Below are positions 43,723-52,891 of a stretch of DNA of 64,000 nt, in pieces. The notes under the pieces are model-generated. The model saw only the letters and a list, made by a program, of their open reading frames with translations. It did not search any database and had not been told where the DNA came from. This stretch comes from Streptomyces sp. NBC_01335. Its GTDB lineage: Bacteria > Actinomycetota > Actinomycetes > Streptomycetales > Streptomycetaceae. A program made the translations under genes and the position numbers. The stretch's first letter is position 1. Every line of letters starts with the position of its first letter. The stretch covers positions 4,245,001 to 4,309,000 of the forward strand of contig NZ_CP108370.1 in assembly GCF_035953295.1 (NCBI RefSeq), in the 5' to 3' direction.

Positions 43723-44129
43723 CGCAGCAGAGCGCGGAGGAGCGACCTGGCATCGCCGCGGCGATCGTCGTCCACAAGGGGCGGGTCCTCATGGTGCGCC
43801 GCCGGGTCAGCGAGGGACAGCTCTCCTGGCAGTTTCCTGCTGGCGAGGTTGAGCCCGGCGAGTCACGCGAAGGCGCCGCTGTGCGTGAGACCCAGGAGGA
43901 GACCGGCCTGACCGTCTCCGCAGTGAAGTTGCTCGGAGACCGGATCCACCCGAAGACGGGCCGGCGGATGTCATACACAGCCTGCGACGTGGTGAGCGGT
44001 ACCGCCTATGTCGCAGACACCGAGGAGCTGGCCGAGCTCGCCTGGGTGACCCATGGCGAGATCGTGCAGTACGTGCCGTACGGGCTGTTCGAGCCCGTAC
44101 AGGCATACCTCGACTCAGCACTGCTGTAA
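43719..44129 (+). CDS. NUDIX hydrolase
   Basis: A 136-aa protein with a perfect NUDIX box (GEVEPGESREGAAVRETQEE, then TGL) at about 40-62 preceded by LSWQFPAG. Cleaves nucleoside diphosphates linked to another group, such as oxidised NTPs or nucleotide sugars. GTGA overlap with the HTH-NUDIX gene and GGAGG at -8. Two NUDIX domains beside an NDK suggest nucleotide-pool control or a nucleotide-derived product. Confidence 0.87.
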   Translation: MTQQSAEERPGIAAAIVVHKGRVLMVRRRVSEGQLSWQFPAGEVEPGESREGAAVRETQEETGLTVSAVKLLGDRIHPKTGRRMSYTACDVVSGTAYVADTEELAELAWVTHGEIVQYVPYGLFEPVQAYLDSALL

Positions 44130-44308
44130 AAGGTTGGTGCGCGCCCCGGAGCTGGTCGTCTACGCGCCATGAACCCTGGCGCGCCCTGGGTGTCTCCGAC
44201 CTCTCCCCTCAGGAGCAGGCAGCGCTAGTCCGCAGCTTCTTGCCGGTCCTCGAAGAGCCCTCGCCCGACATGCTCCATCGATGCCACCCGGCCGTTAATG
44301 TCGAGATC

Positions 44309-45274
44309 GTGAACGCAGGGGAGCGCGTTGTCGTGGTCGGGGCTGGGGTGGCAGGACTGACCACCGCCGTCGTTCTCGCCGAGGCCGAGGCCGAGGCCGG
44401 GGCCTTGGTGCGAGTGATCGCCGAGCAGGTGCCCGGTGCCACCTCGCTGGCCGCCGGGGCTATGTGGGGCCCGTACCTGGTGGAGCCGAAGGACAAGGTC
44501 GACCGGTGGGGACAGCGGTCCCTGGAGGTATTCCGGGAGCTGGCCGAGGACCAGGCCACAGGCGTCCGGCTCACCAGCGGCATCGAGGCATCGCGTACGG
44601 CCGAGTCACCACCGGACTGGGCTACGGCCCTGCCGGGGTTCCGGCCGTGCGAGCCGACCGAACTCCCGACCGGGTTCACCGCCGGGTACCGGTTCACAGT
44701 GCCGCTGATCGACATGCCCGCATATCTCGACTACCTCCTGCACCGGCTGCATGTGGCCGGCGCAACGGTCGAGCAGCGACGTTTGACTTCGCTCGCGGAA
44801 GTCGGCCCAGTCCCTGTGATCGTCAACTGCGCGGGCCTGGGAGCCCGCGACCTGGTCCTGGATCCAGAACTGCGGCCGATCCGCGGCCAGCACGTAGTCG
44901 TCACCAACCCGGGGCTCACCGAGTTCTTTTCCGAGGACACCGGCACGTCACCAGATCTGCTCTGCTTCTACCCGCATGGAGAGACCGTCGTCCTGGGCGG
45001 CACAGCTATCGACGGCGAAGGCGGCCTCGCCCCAGACGGCAAGGCGGCGGCTGGCATTCTCGCTCGATGCGTCAAGGTCGAACCCCGCCTTGCACGCGCC
45101 CGTGTCCTGGAGCACCGGATCGGCGCTCGGCCGACCCGATCCACGGTTTGCGTGGAGGCAGAGCAGGGGGAGAGCGGTGCGCTGGTTGTGCACAACTACG
45201 GTCATGGGGGTGCCGGTGTCACTCTGTCGTGGGGGTGTGCCGAGGAGGTTCGGGATTTGCTTGCTCTGAACTGA
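44309..45274 (+). CDS. FAD-dependent oxidoreductase, D-amino-acid oxidase family
   Basis: A 321-aa flavoprotein. The FAD Rossmann motif VVVGAGVAGLTTAVVLAEA is at the N-terminus (about 7-25). GATSLAAGAMWGPYLV, PVIVNCAGLGARDL, IRGQHVVVTNPG and the C-terminal NYGHGGAGVTLSWGCAEEV are typical of D-amino-acid oxidases, which deaminate D-amino acids with O2. The GTG at 44309 puts the Rossmann motif at the usual place; an ATG at 44270 would add 13 residues. It follows the NUDIX pair on the same strand. Confidence 0.85.
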   Translation: MNAGERVVVVGAGVAGLTTAVVLAEAEAEAGALVRVIAEQVPGATSLAAGAMWGPYLVEPKDKVDRWGQRSLEVFRELAEDQATGVRLTSGIEASRTAESPPDWATALPGFRPCEPTELPTGFTAGYRFTVPLIDMPAYLDYLLHRLHVAGATVEQRRLTSLAEVGPVPVIVNCAGLGARDLVLDPELRPIRGQHVVVTNPGLTEFFSEDTGTSPDLLCFYPHGETVVLGGTAIDGEGGLAPDGKAAAGILARCVKVEPRLARARVLEHRIGARPTRSTVCVEAEQGESGALVVHNYGHGGAGVTLSWGCAEEVRDLLALN

Positions 45275-45433
45275 CTCGGGGTCTACGACCGCCAGACGGA
45301 GAGCAGCACTCAGCTCACGGAGGTTTCCGTCCAGCAGGCGCTCGGTAAAGTGGTTGGTGCGGCGGGCGCGCCCAACAGAGTCGAGCTGTACCTCAAGGTT
45401 GGCCGCAAGGTGGCCCCTCCACGGCGACTTCGT

Positions 45434-46138
45434 TCACGGAGTGCCACCGCGCTTATAGCCGACCCACAGCCGACCGCCGACCTGCTCCAGCACTTCGTCC
45501 ACGATTTCCACGAGCGGCTCAATCCGCCTCGCCAGTACGTCACGAAGGCCGTCGTGAAGGCGCATGCTGAGTCCCGGCGCCGTGGTCTCAAGACGGCGCG
45601 CCAGCCACTTCCCGCCTCCGTTCCAAGATCCGCCGACGGTCAGCGCCAACTCGCCGGTGCGTCGTACCAATTCGGTGGCAATGAACAACCGTTCGCTCTG
45701 ATCTTCGCTCCCCGCAAGGTCGTCGAGAAGGTCAGTGATCGCATAGCGGCGATCATCGATCTCTTCTGCCGACACCGTGGGCGGTCCCGCCGCGGTCAGC
45801 TTCCGGGCCTCAGCGGCGACGTAGGCGCCGACCCCGTCGTGGTCGAAGAGCAGGATTCCGTCGGCGCACATCCAGAGCAGCGGTGATCTGCGCTTTCGTA
45901 CTTCCCGTTCGACGAATGCGTGCCACGTTGCCTTGGTGTGCACGAACATCTCCACGGGCCACTCACCGTGCTGGACGCTTGCCCGGTACGGGGCTGGGGA
46001 TCCATGAAGGAGCACCACGATGTCGAGGTCCGACATCGCCGTGCGGCGGTTCGTCACGACGCTGCCTCCGAGGAAGGCGGCCCGGGCATCAGGGTGGTGC
46101 TCCTTGATAGCGGCACGTGCGGCGTCGATCGCATCCAT
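45434..46138 (-). CDS. nucleotidyltransferase-fold protein
   Basis: A 234-aa protein. AAFLGGSVVTNRRTAMSDLDIVVLLHG (about 17-43) is the GGS...DxD signature of the polymerase-beta-like nucleotidyltransferase fold, with a C-terminal helical region as in aminoglycoside or MNT-type enzymes. Acts by transferring NMP to a small molecule or protein. Convergent with the oxidoreductase. Substrate unknown. Confidence 0.8.
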   Translation of the reverse strand: MDAIDAARAAIKEHHPDARAAFLGGSVVTNRRTAMSDLDIVVLLHGSPAPYRASVQHGEWPVEMFVHTKATWHAFVEREVRKRRSPLLWMCADGILLFDHDGVGAYVAAEARKLTAAGPPTVSAEEIDDRRYAITDLLDDLAGSEDQSERLFIATELVRRTGELALTVGGSWNGGGKWLARRLETTAPGLSMRLHDGLRDVLARRIEPLVEIVDEVLEQVGGRLWVGYKRGGTP

Positions 46139-46644
46139 GCAGTAACTATTCAGCACTCTGTCTGTCGTGCGCACCGGGTTTCTACGGGGATACGGCAGGG
46201 CTGTACCCAGGGACCGACTGCTGCTCCTTCTGGCATGTCTCCAGGCCAGCGGCCACGTGCCTGGGGACGAGAAGTCGGCGAATGGTCTCGGGCTGTGGCC
46301 TTGGCCTCCGTCTGCGCTGACATTGACGCGGGATGGGGTTGACGGCCCCTACGCGGCGCCTCCGGCGACGTACGAGCGTCGCCCGTGTCCCAGTTCGCCG
46401 GGGGCAGACAGGAAAGAGCCGCGAAAGACTGGCCAGCGAGAGCAGAGAGATGTCAACGTAGACGACCCGCCAGAACCCCAGGTCAGAGTGCTGATCGGCG
46501 CGCCTGCGGTTCCCCTTGGCCGCAGCTTCTTCACTCGTCTATCTAGCTGGCGGCGCGACGCCGACAGCGGGCTCGGGCGCCTGCCGCCCGAGGTAGTCGT
46601 CGCCATGAACCGGCAGGCTCCCGTCCAGGCGCTGCCGGCGGCAA
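46139..46644. other. gap without a supported gene
   Basis: About 500 bp between divergent genes. Several open frames cross it but none shows convincing coding bias or a ribosome site. No hairpin or repeat stood out. The DUF317 start may lie upstream of the GTG used here. Confidence 0.4.
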
Positions 46645-47481
46645 GTGCACCCGAACCCGGCCCTTGGAGGCATCCTGAATCCGCACTACCCGTTCGATCC
46701 CTCTTTCGCGGCTGGCGCTCTTCCCGCGTACTGGGTCAGCCCCCGACACCTGGCCGGCGACGACGGTCGTCTCTGCGATGTCGTCGCGGACAGCCTCGCC
46801 GGTCTGGGCTGGGCGAGTCTGACAGCCGTGCGAGGACGGCGAAACTTCGATGACCTGGGAGATCACCAGGTGGTGCGCAGCACCGTCCTGCACATCAGTC
46901 CCGACGCCCTTCGGTGGGCACAGTGGGTGCTGGCGGACGAGCCGTTCCACCTCGGTGGCCTGCCGGTCGCGTGGCAGGTCTCGGCCCGCTCGGACACCAC
47001 CAGTTCGCTCGCGGACTGGTCCGCCTACTTCACCCCAGGCGTACCGGGAGAGGCCATCACCGAGTTTCTCCTGGCGCTCGACCAGTGCAGCCAGCCCACC
47101 ACCTTGTACGACGGTCCCGAGGTGGTCCTCGCTGCGGCCGCCAGGCACGGTTGGCTCCGCGACGCCGACCAACCCCACGCGGCGGCGATGCACCCCACCT
47201 TCACCGCCCGCCTCAGCCTCGGTGAGGTGCCGCCCCTCATCCAGGATGCCGACCCCAGCGTCCTGACCGCCGAGGGGGACGGGCAAGTGGCGATGGGCTG
47301 GCAGGCGTGGGCTGAGCCTGCAATGGGGGCTCCGTACCTGTGGGCCGCCTCATTCAGCGCGAGCGTGCCTCACCGTCTGGTCGCCGCGTTCGCCTCCTCG
47401 CTCAGCTCCACGGCACCGGTACTGCGCCGGGTGCTGCCGGAAAGCACGCGGGACCAGCTCCTGTGTGCCCCCGCCAGCTGA
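46645..47481 (+). CDS. DUF317 domain protein
   Basis: A 278-aa protein with two copies of the Streptomyces DUF317 fold: YWVSPRHLAGDDG...LAGLGWASLTAVRG...VVRSTVLHISPDALRWAQWVL and a second half from WQVSARSDTTSSLADWSAYF, ending TAPVLRRVLPES. DUF317 proteins are frequent in Streptomyces mobile elements and have no known activity. The GTG start lacks a clear Shine-Dalgarno, so the true start is uncertain. Confidence 0.7.
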   Translation: MHPNPALGGILNPHYPFDPSFAAGALPAYWVSPRHLAGDDGRLCDVVADSLAGLGWASLTAVRGRRNFDDLGDHQVVRSTVLHISPDALRWAQWVLADEPFHLGGLPVAWQVSARSDTTSSLADWSAYFTPGVPGEAITEFLLALDQCSQPTTLYDGPEVVLAAAARHGWLRDADQPHAAAMHPTFTARLSLGEVPPLIQDADPSVLTAEGDGQVAMGWQAWAEPAMGAPYLWAASFSASVPHRLVAAFASSLSSTAPVLRRVLPESTRDQLLCAPAS

Positions 47482-47501
47482 GAAGCGCCCCCCCGCGCGT
47501 A

Positions 47502-47539
47502 ACAAAGCCGGGCCTCCCGTCTGGGCGGCCCGGCTTTGT
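47502..47539. terminator. terminator after the DUF317 gene
   Basis: ACAAAGCCGGGCC and GGCCCGGCTTTGT form a perfect 13-bp stem with a 12-nt loop, 20 bp after the stop. A TTTGT tail is present in the right arm. Confidence 0.85.
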
Positions 47540-47739
47540 GCTGCTCTAGCAGGTCTTGTGTGCAGCGGACTCGTGGCTGCTGGGGCGGGACCGTGTCAAC
47601 ACTGGGTGCTATGTCCCGCTTGCTGGCACCGCTGAGCGACGGCGCCTATCTGATCTCTCGTCGCTCCGATCGCTGAGGCTGGCAGACACTCCGGCCAGGC
47701 CGATTCCTCGCCCTGGTCGAACAACGACCCGGCCCCTCG

Positions 47740-48120
47740 TCAGTAGGTGTTGGCTGTGAAGGGGCGCGGGGGTTTGGCTACGAGGCCGAGCAGGCGGTTG
47801 AACTCCGTCCGGTCCTCTTCGCTCATGAGCTCGTGGGCGTTGCCGAGGTTCTTCACGGTGAGCTGCTGCATGAACGGGGCGAGGAAGCGCTGCAGTGCTT
47901 CCGAGGCGTCAGACCATGCCTGCCGGTGATTCACGAAGCGCTTGAACTGCGCGTCAAAATCGAGGAACTCGCTGCGAGTCGCTGTGAGGACATGAGCCTG
48001 TTCCTCCTTGCTGAACGGCCGTCCGTCGCGATGGCTCCACGTGTTGGTGTCGGCTCGGTACTTGAAGTCCGCGTCGGCGAGGAGGGCGATGATGTCGGGT
48101 CGGGATGAGGTTGCGGTCAT
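47740..48120 (-). CDS. 126-aa protein co-controlled with the XRE regulator
   Basis: A soluble helical protein of unknown family (IIALLADADFKYRADTNTWSHRDGRPFSKEEQ, then AWSDASEALQRFLAPFMQQLTV). Upstream at 48174-48198 it has the same promoter-operator arrangement found upstream of the XRE gene 6 kb away, so it is probably part of the element's regulatory circuit. The ATG at 48120 is chosen. Confidence 0.6.
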   Translation of the reverse strand: MTATSSRPDIIALLADADFKYRADTNTWSHRDGRPFSKEEQAHVLTATRSEFLDFDAQFKRFVNHRQAWSDASEALQRFLAPFMQQLTVKNLGNAHELMSEEDRTEFNRLLGLVAKPPRPFTANTY

Positions 48121-48173
48121 ACGGGTGTGACGCTCCTTGTGGGATTGGATGGGGAGCATCAATCGTCTGGAGA

Positions 48174-48198
48174 ATCGCCGGTTGGGCTAACCGGCGAT
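48174..48198 (-). promoter_or_regulatory. operator copy 1 (AACCGGCGAT inverted repeat)
   Basis: A perfect inverted repeat ATCGCCGGTT-N5-AACCGGCGAT. Read on the minus strand it follows ACATAGC-N5, with a CTGACC -35-like box 17 bp before CATAGC, and lies 54 bp before the start of the 126-aa gene. The same ACATAGC-N5-operator module is at 54375-54399. Confidence 0.7.
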
Positions 48199-48228
48199 CG
48201 TCGGCTATGTTGCGCCCGTTTCCCCGGG

Positions 48229-49971
48229 TCAGTGCCTGCGGCTGGAGTGGTTCGACGCCTGAGCCGCGGGCGGTGTGGCGGAGGCCGGTGTCGGGATGTG
48301 CTGGCCGTCTCGGGTGCCTGCGGTCTGGAGGCTTTCGGGTGCCGCTGCGGGCAGGTGGGCGCTGCGGCGTAGGCGCCAGACGAGGACATCGCTGATGGAG
48401 TCGGCGCTGCCGAGCTCGCGTCGCCGGGCGGCGTCGGTGAGCAGTGCGGCGGGGTCGTGGCCCGCTTGGCGGGCGTCGGTGAGGGTGGCGGCCAGGGCGG
48501 GCCAGCCGGGCTCGGCCTGGATCCGTTCGGCGAGCTCTGGCAGTGCCTGGTGCAGGAGATCGGCTTGCCGCTCTCGAATACGCGGTGCCATCCGCTGGCC
48601 TCGCTGGCGGAGGGTGGCGATGGGGCGGGCTGCGGCTGCCTGGTAGGCGGTGCGTAGGTGTTCGGCGGCTTGCTGGGCTGCGGCTGCCTGCTGGCTGTGG
48701 TGCTTTTTGGCGTGCCAGTTCGCTGCGGCGATGGCGAGGAAGATGGCCATGTCGATGACCATCGCCGTGGTGGCTCCGTCTTCGCCGCGGCCGAGTGCGG
48801 GTCCACTGTGGACGAGATCGTGTGCGGCCTGCCGCAGGGCGTGGTCATGCCCGCGTGCAGCGCGGATGTGGGAGCGGCTGGCCCGCTCGAACACGAACGC
48901 CGCCTCCCGGAGTTGTGCACGGGTGTGGGCCGCAGAGGTCTTGGCGAGCGCGTCCAGGACCTCACTCGCTGCGGCGATCTGTGCCGCCGCCATGCCGTCG
49001 TCGCCGTGGTCGATGATCAGTAGGGCCTGCCAGCTGGCAGCCGCAGCCCGGCGCCGAGCGAACGCGGGATGGGTCACCTGTGGCAGGGCGGGCTGCACCG
49101 GCTCGGGACCGCCCTCGGAGACCGCCTCTGCTTGGAGGGACCAGCGTTCGCGGATGCGGGGCAGGGACAGGTCGGGTGCGAGGGTGGAGCCGGCATAGAA
49201 GACCGGCTCGTCTTCCTTGTTGCGGTCACCAGGCAGTGCGACCCTGTAGCCGAGCAGATCGCCCGAGGGTGCGATCCGCTTGCGGATCAGAAGGCCGTCG
49301 GCGGCTAGACGGTCGAAGAACTCATCTGTGGAGGCGGCGCCGGCCGATGCGCCGCGCACGGTCTCGCGCAGTTCCTCTCGCACTGTGCGCTCTCGCCCTT
49401 GGCGTTCTGCTTTGTGGCGCTCGGCGCTGGTGGGGCGTTTGGCTGCGGTGCCGTCGCCTGGGGTAACGCGGTGCAGGTCGTAGTCGGCTTCGATGAGACG
49501 GGCTTCGGTCTGGGCGCGTTGGCCGGAGCGGTGGTGGTCGGGGCGGCGGCCGTCCTCGCGTACGAGGGTGGCGATGATGTGGATGTGGTCGTCGGCGTGG
49601 CGGACGGCGGCCCACCGGCACCCGGCGTCGTCTGGGCCGCCGGAGTCGATGCCTGTGGCGGCCACGATGCGGCGGGTGATGTCGCCCCACTCCTCGTCGC
49701 TCAGGATGCGGTCGGTGCGAGCTGCGCGGACGGAGCAGTGCCACACGTGCTGGTCGGGCCGCTGGTCTGCGTCAAGGAGGTGCAGTGGCTGGTCGAGAAG
49801 CCGCTGGAGGTCCTCCTTCGTCGCGGAGGGGTCGCGGCCGGGGTCAGGCGCCATGTCGTCGAAGGAGGCAACCAGGTGCGGGTCGACGTGCTCTTCGCGG
49901 GTGCCCTTGCCGTAGAGGTAGTTGAGCAGGCCGAGGGTGCTGCTGCCTTGCTTGTGGATGCTGGGGATCAA
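48229..49971 (-). CDS. relaxase (MobP-like mobilisation nuclease)
   Basis: A 580-aa protein. The N-terminal 200 residues form a relaxase domain: HVWHCSVRAAR with first His, and the metal-binding RHADDHIHIIATLVREDG (about 122-139). The candidate nicking Tyr are YLYGKG near residue 18. It would cleave at oriT and lead the strand into a recipient. The helical Ala-rich C-terminal half is of unknown role. It starts with TTG overlapping the stop of the MobC-like gene (TTGA). Confidence 0.87.
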   Translation of the reverse strand: MIPSIHKQGSSTLGLLNYLYGKGTREEHVDPHLVASFDDMAPDPGRDPSATKEDLQRLLDQPLHLLDADQRPDQHVWHCSVRAARTDRILSDEEWGDITRRIVAATGIDSGGPDDAGCRWAAVRHADDHIHIIATLVREDGRRPDHHRSGQRAQTEARLIEADYDLHRVTPGDGTAAKRPTSAERHKAERQGRERTVREELRETVRGASAGAASTDEFFDRLAADGLLIRKRIAPSGDLLGYRVALPGDRNKEDEPVFYAGSTLAPDLSLPRIRERWSLQAEAVSEGGPEPVQPALPQVTHPAFARRRAAAASWQALLIIDHGDDGMAAAQIAAASEVLDALAKTSAAHTRAQLREAAFVFERASRSHIRAARGHDHALRQAAHDLVHSGPALGRGEDGATTAMVIDMAIFLAIAAANWHAKKHHSQQAAAAQQAAEHLRTAYQAAAARPIATLRQRGQRMAPRIRERQADLLHQALPELAERIQAEPGWPALAATLTDARQAGHDPAALLTDAARRRELGSADSISDVLVWRLRRSAHLPAAAPESLQTAGTRDGQHIPTPASATPPAAQASNHSSRRH

Positions 49972-50594
49972 GTGGTCTCGTCTATCTGCCGGTTATTGAT
50001 CCGCTCGACGGCCGCCTTGGTGGCGGTGGCCGCTCGGCGGACGTAGGTGAGGGCTTCCTCGATGCGGGTGCTGTCGATGTCGCCGCCCGAGTTGAGTGTC
50101 TTGGTCATCTGGTTGAGGTTGCTGCCGGCCCAGCCGAGCTTGCGGCTGGTGGCGAAGAGCTCGGTGAGGATGTCGTGGTCGGCGGCGATGGTGGCGGCGG
50201 TGCGGGTCTGGTCGCGGGCGGCGGCGAGCGCGGAGTGGGCGAGGAATCCGGCGATACTCATGCCGACGGCATCGGCGCCGGACTGGATGAGAGCGCGTTC
50301 GCGTTCGTTGAGTCGGACGCTGTGGGCGGGGCGCTGCTTCTTGTCGCGCGGGCGAGGTTTCCCCTTGGTCAGGCGCGTGTGACCGGCCTTACTTGGCTGC
50401 GAACCGCCCTCGGTCGCAGCCCTCCCGTCCGGCGCCCCCTGGCGCTGGTCGGGCCCCGCCACCCCTGGCGCGGGATCGGGTTCGGACGCTCCCCCTGCGG
50501 GGGAGTGTCCGAACCTCCAACTTGCTCCGCTTTGGGCTGGCGTGGCTTGGGGCGCGTTCTGGTGCTCTGGGCTGTGGGTGCACGAATCCTGCAT
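49968..50594 (-). CDS. MobC-like relaxosome accessory protein
   Basis: A 208-aa protein. The N-terminal ~90 residues are disordered. The rest has the MobC pattern: a ribbon-helix-helix-like HSVRLNERERALIQSGADAVGMSIAGFLAHSALAAA, then helices ending LGWAGSNLNQMTKTLNSGGD. MobC proteins bind oriT and help the relaxase nick. Translationally coupled to the relaxase. Confidence 0.85.
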   Translation of the reverse strand: MQDSCTHSPEHQNAPQATPAQSGASWRFGHSPAGGASEPDPAPGVAGPDQRQGAPDGRAATEGGSQPSKAGHTRLTKGKPRPRDKKQRPAHSVRLNERERALIQSGADAVGMSIAGFLAHSALAAARDQTRTAATIAADHDILTELFATSRKLGWAGSNLNQMTKTLNSGGDIDSTRIEEALTYVRRAATATKAAVERINNRQIDETT

Positions 50595-50801
50595 GGAGAG
50601 CAGCTCCTGGCTGAGGGGAGAGGGCAGCGGACCAGGTCGACGTACGGGCAGCGTCCCCAACGCCCGCTGGTTCGAGCGGTGAGTCGCGAGGGAGGGCCGT
50701 GCGTGCCTGGTCAAGCGGTGCCAATGGGGCGGGGCCGTGGGACCAGACGGGGTGCTGGTCCACGGCCCCCGTTCGGCGTTCAGGGCTGACCGGATATCCG
50801 G

Positions 50802-52094
50802 TCAGCCCGTGGGGACGGCGGTCTCGCAACCCTGCTCTGCCGCCAGGAGGGCCTTGAGTTCGGTGAGCCGGTCCTCGGAGATGGGGAGGTCGGCCTCGCG
50901 GATGGCGTTCCGTAGCACGGCGCGGGTGGCTGTTCCGTGCATGGCGATGGCCGAGCGGCCGATCGCGAGGAGTTCGTCCATCTCGGCACCGGGAGGACGT
51001 CCGTAGCGTTGCGCCGCAGGGACGCCGTCCTCGTGGGACGGCTCGGTGGTCTCGCGGGTGGGGACCGAGTCGTGCAGGGGAAGTTGGTTCTGCACGGATC
51101 GAGGAGGCAGGGACTCAAGACGAAGGTTGGAGTCGGCGTGCTCCCCGGCTTCCTCGCTCGTCGAGTCGAAACCTGCACCCGATCGGCTGGGCGGCGGAGT
51201 CGTCTCGACTTGGCGCATGGCGCCTTCGTTCGGAGGGAAGGCGTTCCAAGGCGATGGCAGTTCGATCGTGGCCAGAGCTGTCGCGTGACGGCGGACGGCA
51301 AGCTGGTGCAGCAGTACTTCGCGCTGGCGCTGGTCGATTCCCACAGACGCTTGGGCGACGGCGCGGGAAAGCCGTCGCGCGGTTCGCCGGCCTCGCCAGC
51401 CGGCGCGCTGCTTCGGGGTTCGCTCCGCAAGGTGCGCGGCCAGGGCGACGGCCCTGCGGGTGGCACGGTCGCGGCTGATCTGCGCGGCGTCACGATCGTG
51501 TTCGGCGATCCCAAGGTGGGAGAGGAAGCGTTCGCGTATTTCGCGCCCGACCCGGGCGAGGAGGCTGTGGGAGGCAGCCTCGGGCGTGCGGATGCGTAGT
51601 TCGATGCCCATGGTCTGATGCCAGAGCAGTGCGGCCATGACCGGTCCCACGAAGGCCCGCACCGTGCCGCCGACCTCACCTGACTCGGCGTACGCGGGGA
51701 TCACCTGTACAGCGGTGATCACCCAGGTCAGGACGCCGGGCAGGCCGGGTGCTTGCTTGGGGCCGTGCAGGTTCTGCCGCGCCAGCAGGGCCGTGGCGAA
51801 GAGGGCGAGTTCCGCGGCGGCGAACATCGCGGTGCGCTCGGTGGTGCCCCTCATGTCGAGGTAGTCGGCGGCGAACCGCCAGCTGGTGTCGGCGCTGTAG
51901 GCAGTGCATCCGACCGCGGCCAGTGCGGCGACCCTGACCGCGGGCGTTCCGGGCTGTCGCTTGGCGTGGTTTCGGGGAGCGCGTCGGTAGATCAGCCAGC
52001 TGACCAGCAGCACTGTGCAGGTGGCAAGGAGGGCGGCGAGCGCGATAGGTATCGCGTTCCAGTGCCCGAGTGCGGGCATGGCAAGTTCCGTCAT
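50802..52094 (-). CDS. membrane protein of the mobile element, SpdB/DUF2637-like layout
   Basis: A 430-aa protein with four or five N-terminal transmembrane helices (WNAIPIALAALLATCTVLLVSWLIY; VRVAALAAVGCTAYSAD; ERTAMFAAAELALFATALLA; VLTWVITAVQVIPAYA; VRAFVGPVMAALLWHQTMGIELR) and a long cytosolic helical tail. This is the layout of DUF2637/spread proteins in Streptomyces integrative elements; I cannot name the family with certainty. 207 bp separate its end from the MobC gene start. Confidence 0.65.
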   Translation of the reverse strand: MTELAMPALGHWNAIPIALAALLATCTVLLVSWLIYRRAPRNHAKRQPGTPAVRVAALAAVGCTAYSADTSWRFAADYLDMRGTTERTAMFAAAELALFATALLARQNLHGPKQAPGLPGVLTWVITAVQVIPAYAESGEVGGTVRAFVGPVMAALLWHQTMGIELRIRTPEAASHSLLARVGREIRERFLSHLGIAEHDRDAAQISRDRATRRAVALAAHLAERTPKQRAGWRGRRTARRLSRAVAQASVGIDQRQREVLLHQLAVRRHATALATIELPSPWNAFPPNEGAMRQVETTPPPSRSGAGFDSTSEEAGEHADSNLRLESLPPRSVQNQLPLHDSVPTRETTEPSHEDGVPAAQRYGRPPGAEMDELLAIGRSAIAMHGTATRAVLRNAIREADLPISEDRLTELKALLAAEQGCETAVPTG

Positions 52095-52192
52095 GCAGGG
52101 GTCTCCAAAGGGCCCGATGCGCCGTGTGGGCAGGCGTGGGCGCGGACGGGCGGTGTGGTGAAGGTGAGCTGGTGCGGGGCGGCGCCGTGCGG

Positions 52193-52891
52193 TCAGGCGG
52201 AGAGCTGGCGTCTGCGGTCGGCGCCGGTGAGGACGACGGTGGTGGTCATCTCGGCGAGACGGGAGGCGACGCGGTCGCCGACGGCGTCGCGGAGCGCGGC
52301 GGTCGGCAGATTGGTCGTGAGGAGGGTGGGGAGCAGGTCGGTGTAGCGGCGGTTGATCAGCCGGTACGTGATCTCCTCGGTCCACTCCGACTGCTTGGCT
52401 GCGCCGAGGTCGTCCAGGATCAGCAGCGGGCAGGTGCTGAGGGTGGCGAGGTCGCGCTCGGCGTCGTGGCCGGGGCGTGGGCGCAAGCGGGCGTACAGGT
52501 CGGCTGTGGTGGCTGCCTCCCACCGCAGCCGTACCCCGGCGGTCAGCAGCGAGCGCACCGCGCCGTACGCCTGGTGCGTCTTGCCGGTGCCGGTGGGCCC
52601 GGCGATCAGCAGGGACGGTCCGAGTGCGATACCCCGGGTGCCGCTCGGGCCGGGCCGTGCGGCGAGCGCCACCTCGTCGACCCAGGCGGCAACCTGCTGG
52701 TGGCCGGCGAGCGCGTGGCGGTAACGGGGCGGGATGCGGGCCGCGGCCAGTTCCAGGGCGGTCACCCGTTCCGAAGGAGCCTCGGCAGGTGACGTAGTTG
52801 GATCGATGCCCCGTTCGGCGAGGATCGTGCCGAGGCGGGCGGCGAGGGTGTTCATGCGCTCCGGCTCCCGGCTGGTGGTGGCTGTGGTCAC
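52193..52891 (-). CDS. DnaC/IstB-like AAA+ ATPase
   Basis: A 232-aa protein. Walker A is LLIAGPTGTGKTHQAYG (about residue 100), Walker B LLILDDLGA, and sensor I LLTTNLP. It resembles helicase loaders of phages and integrative elements and presumably loads the host replicative helicase onto the element. GTGA overlap with the upstream replication gene supports joint function. Confidence 0.85.
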   Translation of the reverse strand: MTTATTSREPERMNTLAARLGTILAERGIDPTTSPAEAPSERVTALELAAARIPPRYRHALAGHQQVAAWVDEVALAARPGPSGTRGIALGPSLLIAGPTGTGKTHQAYGAVRSLLTAGVRLRWEAATTADLYARLRPRPGHDAERDLATLSTCPLLILDDLGAAKQSEWTEEITYRLINRRYTDLLPTLLTTNLPTAALRDAVGDRVASRLAEMTTTVVLTGADRRRQLSA

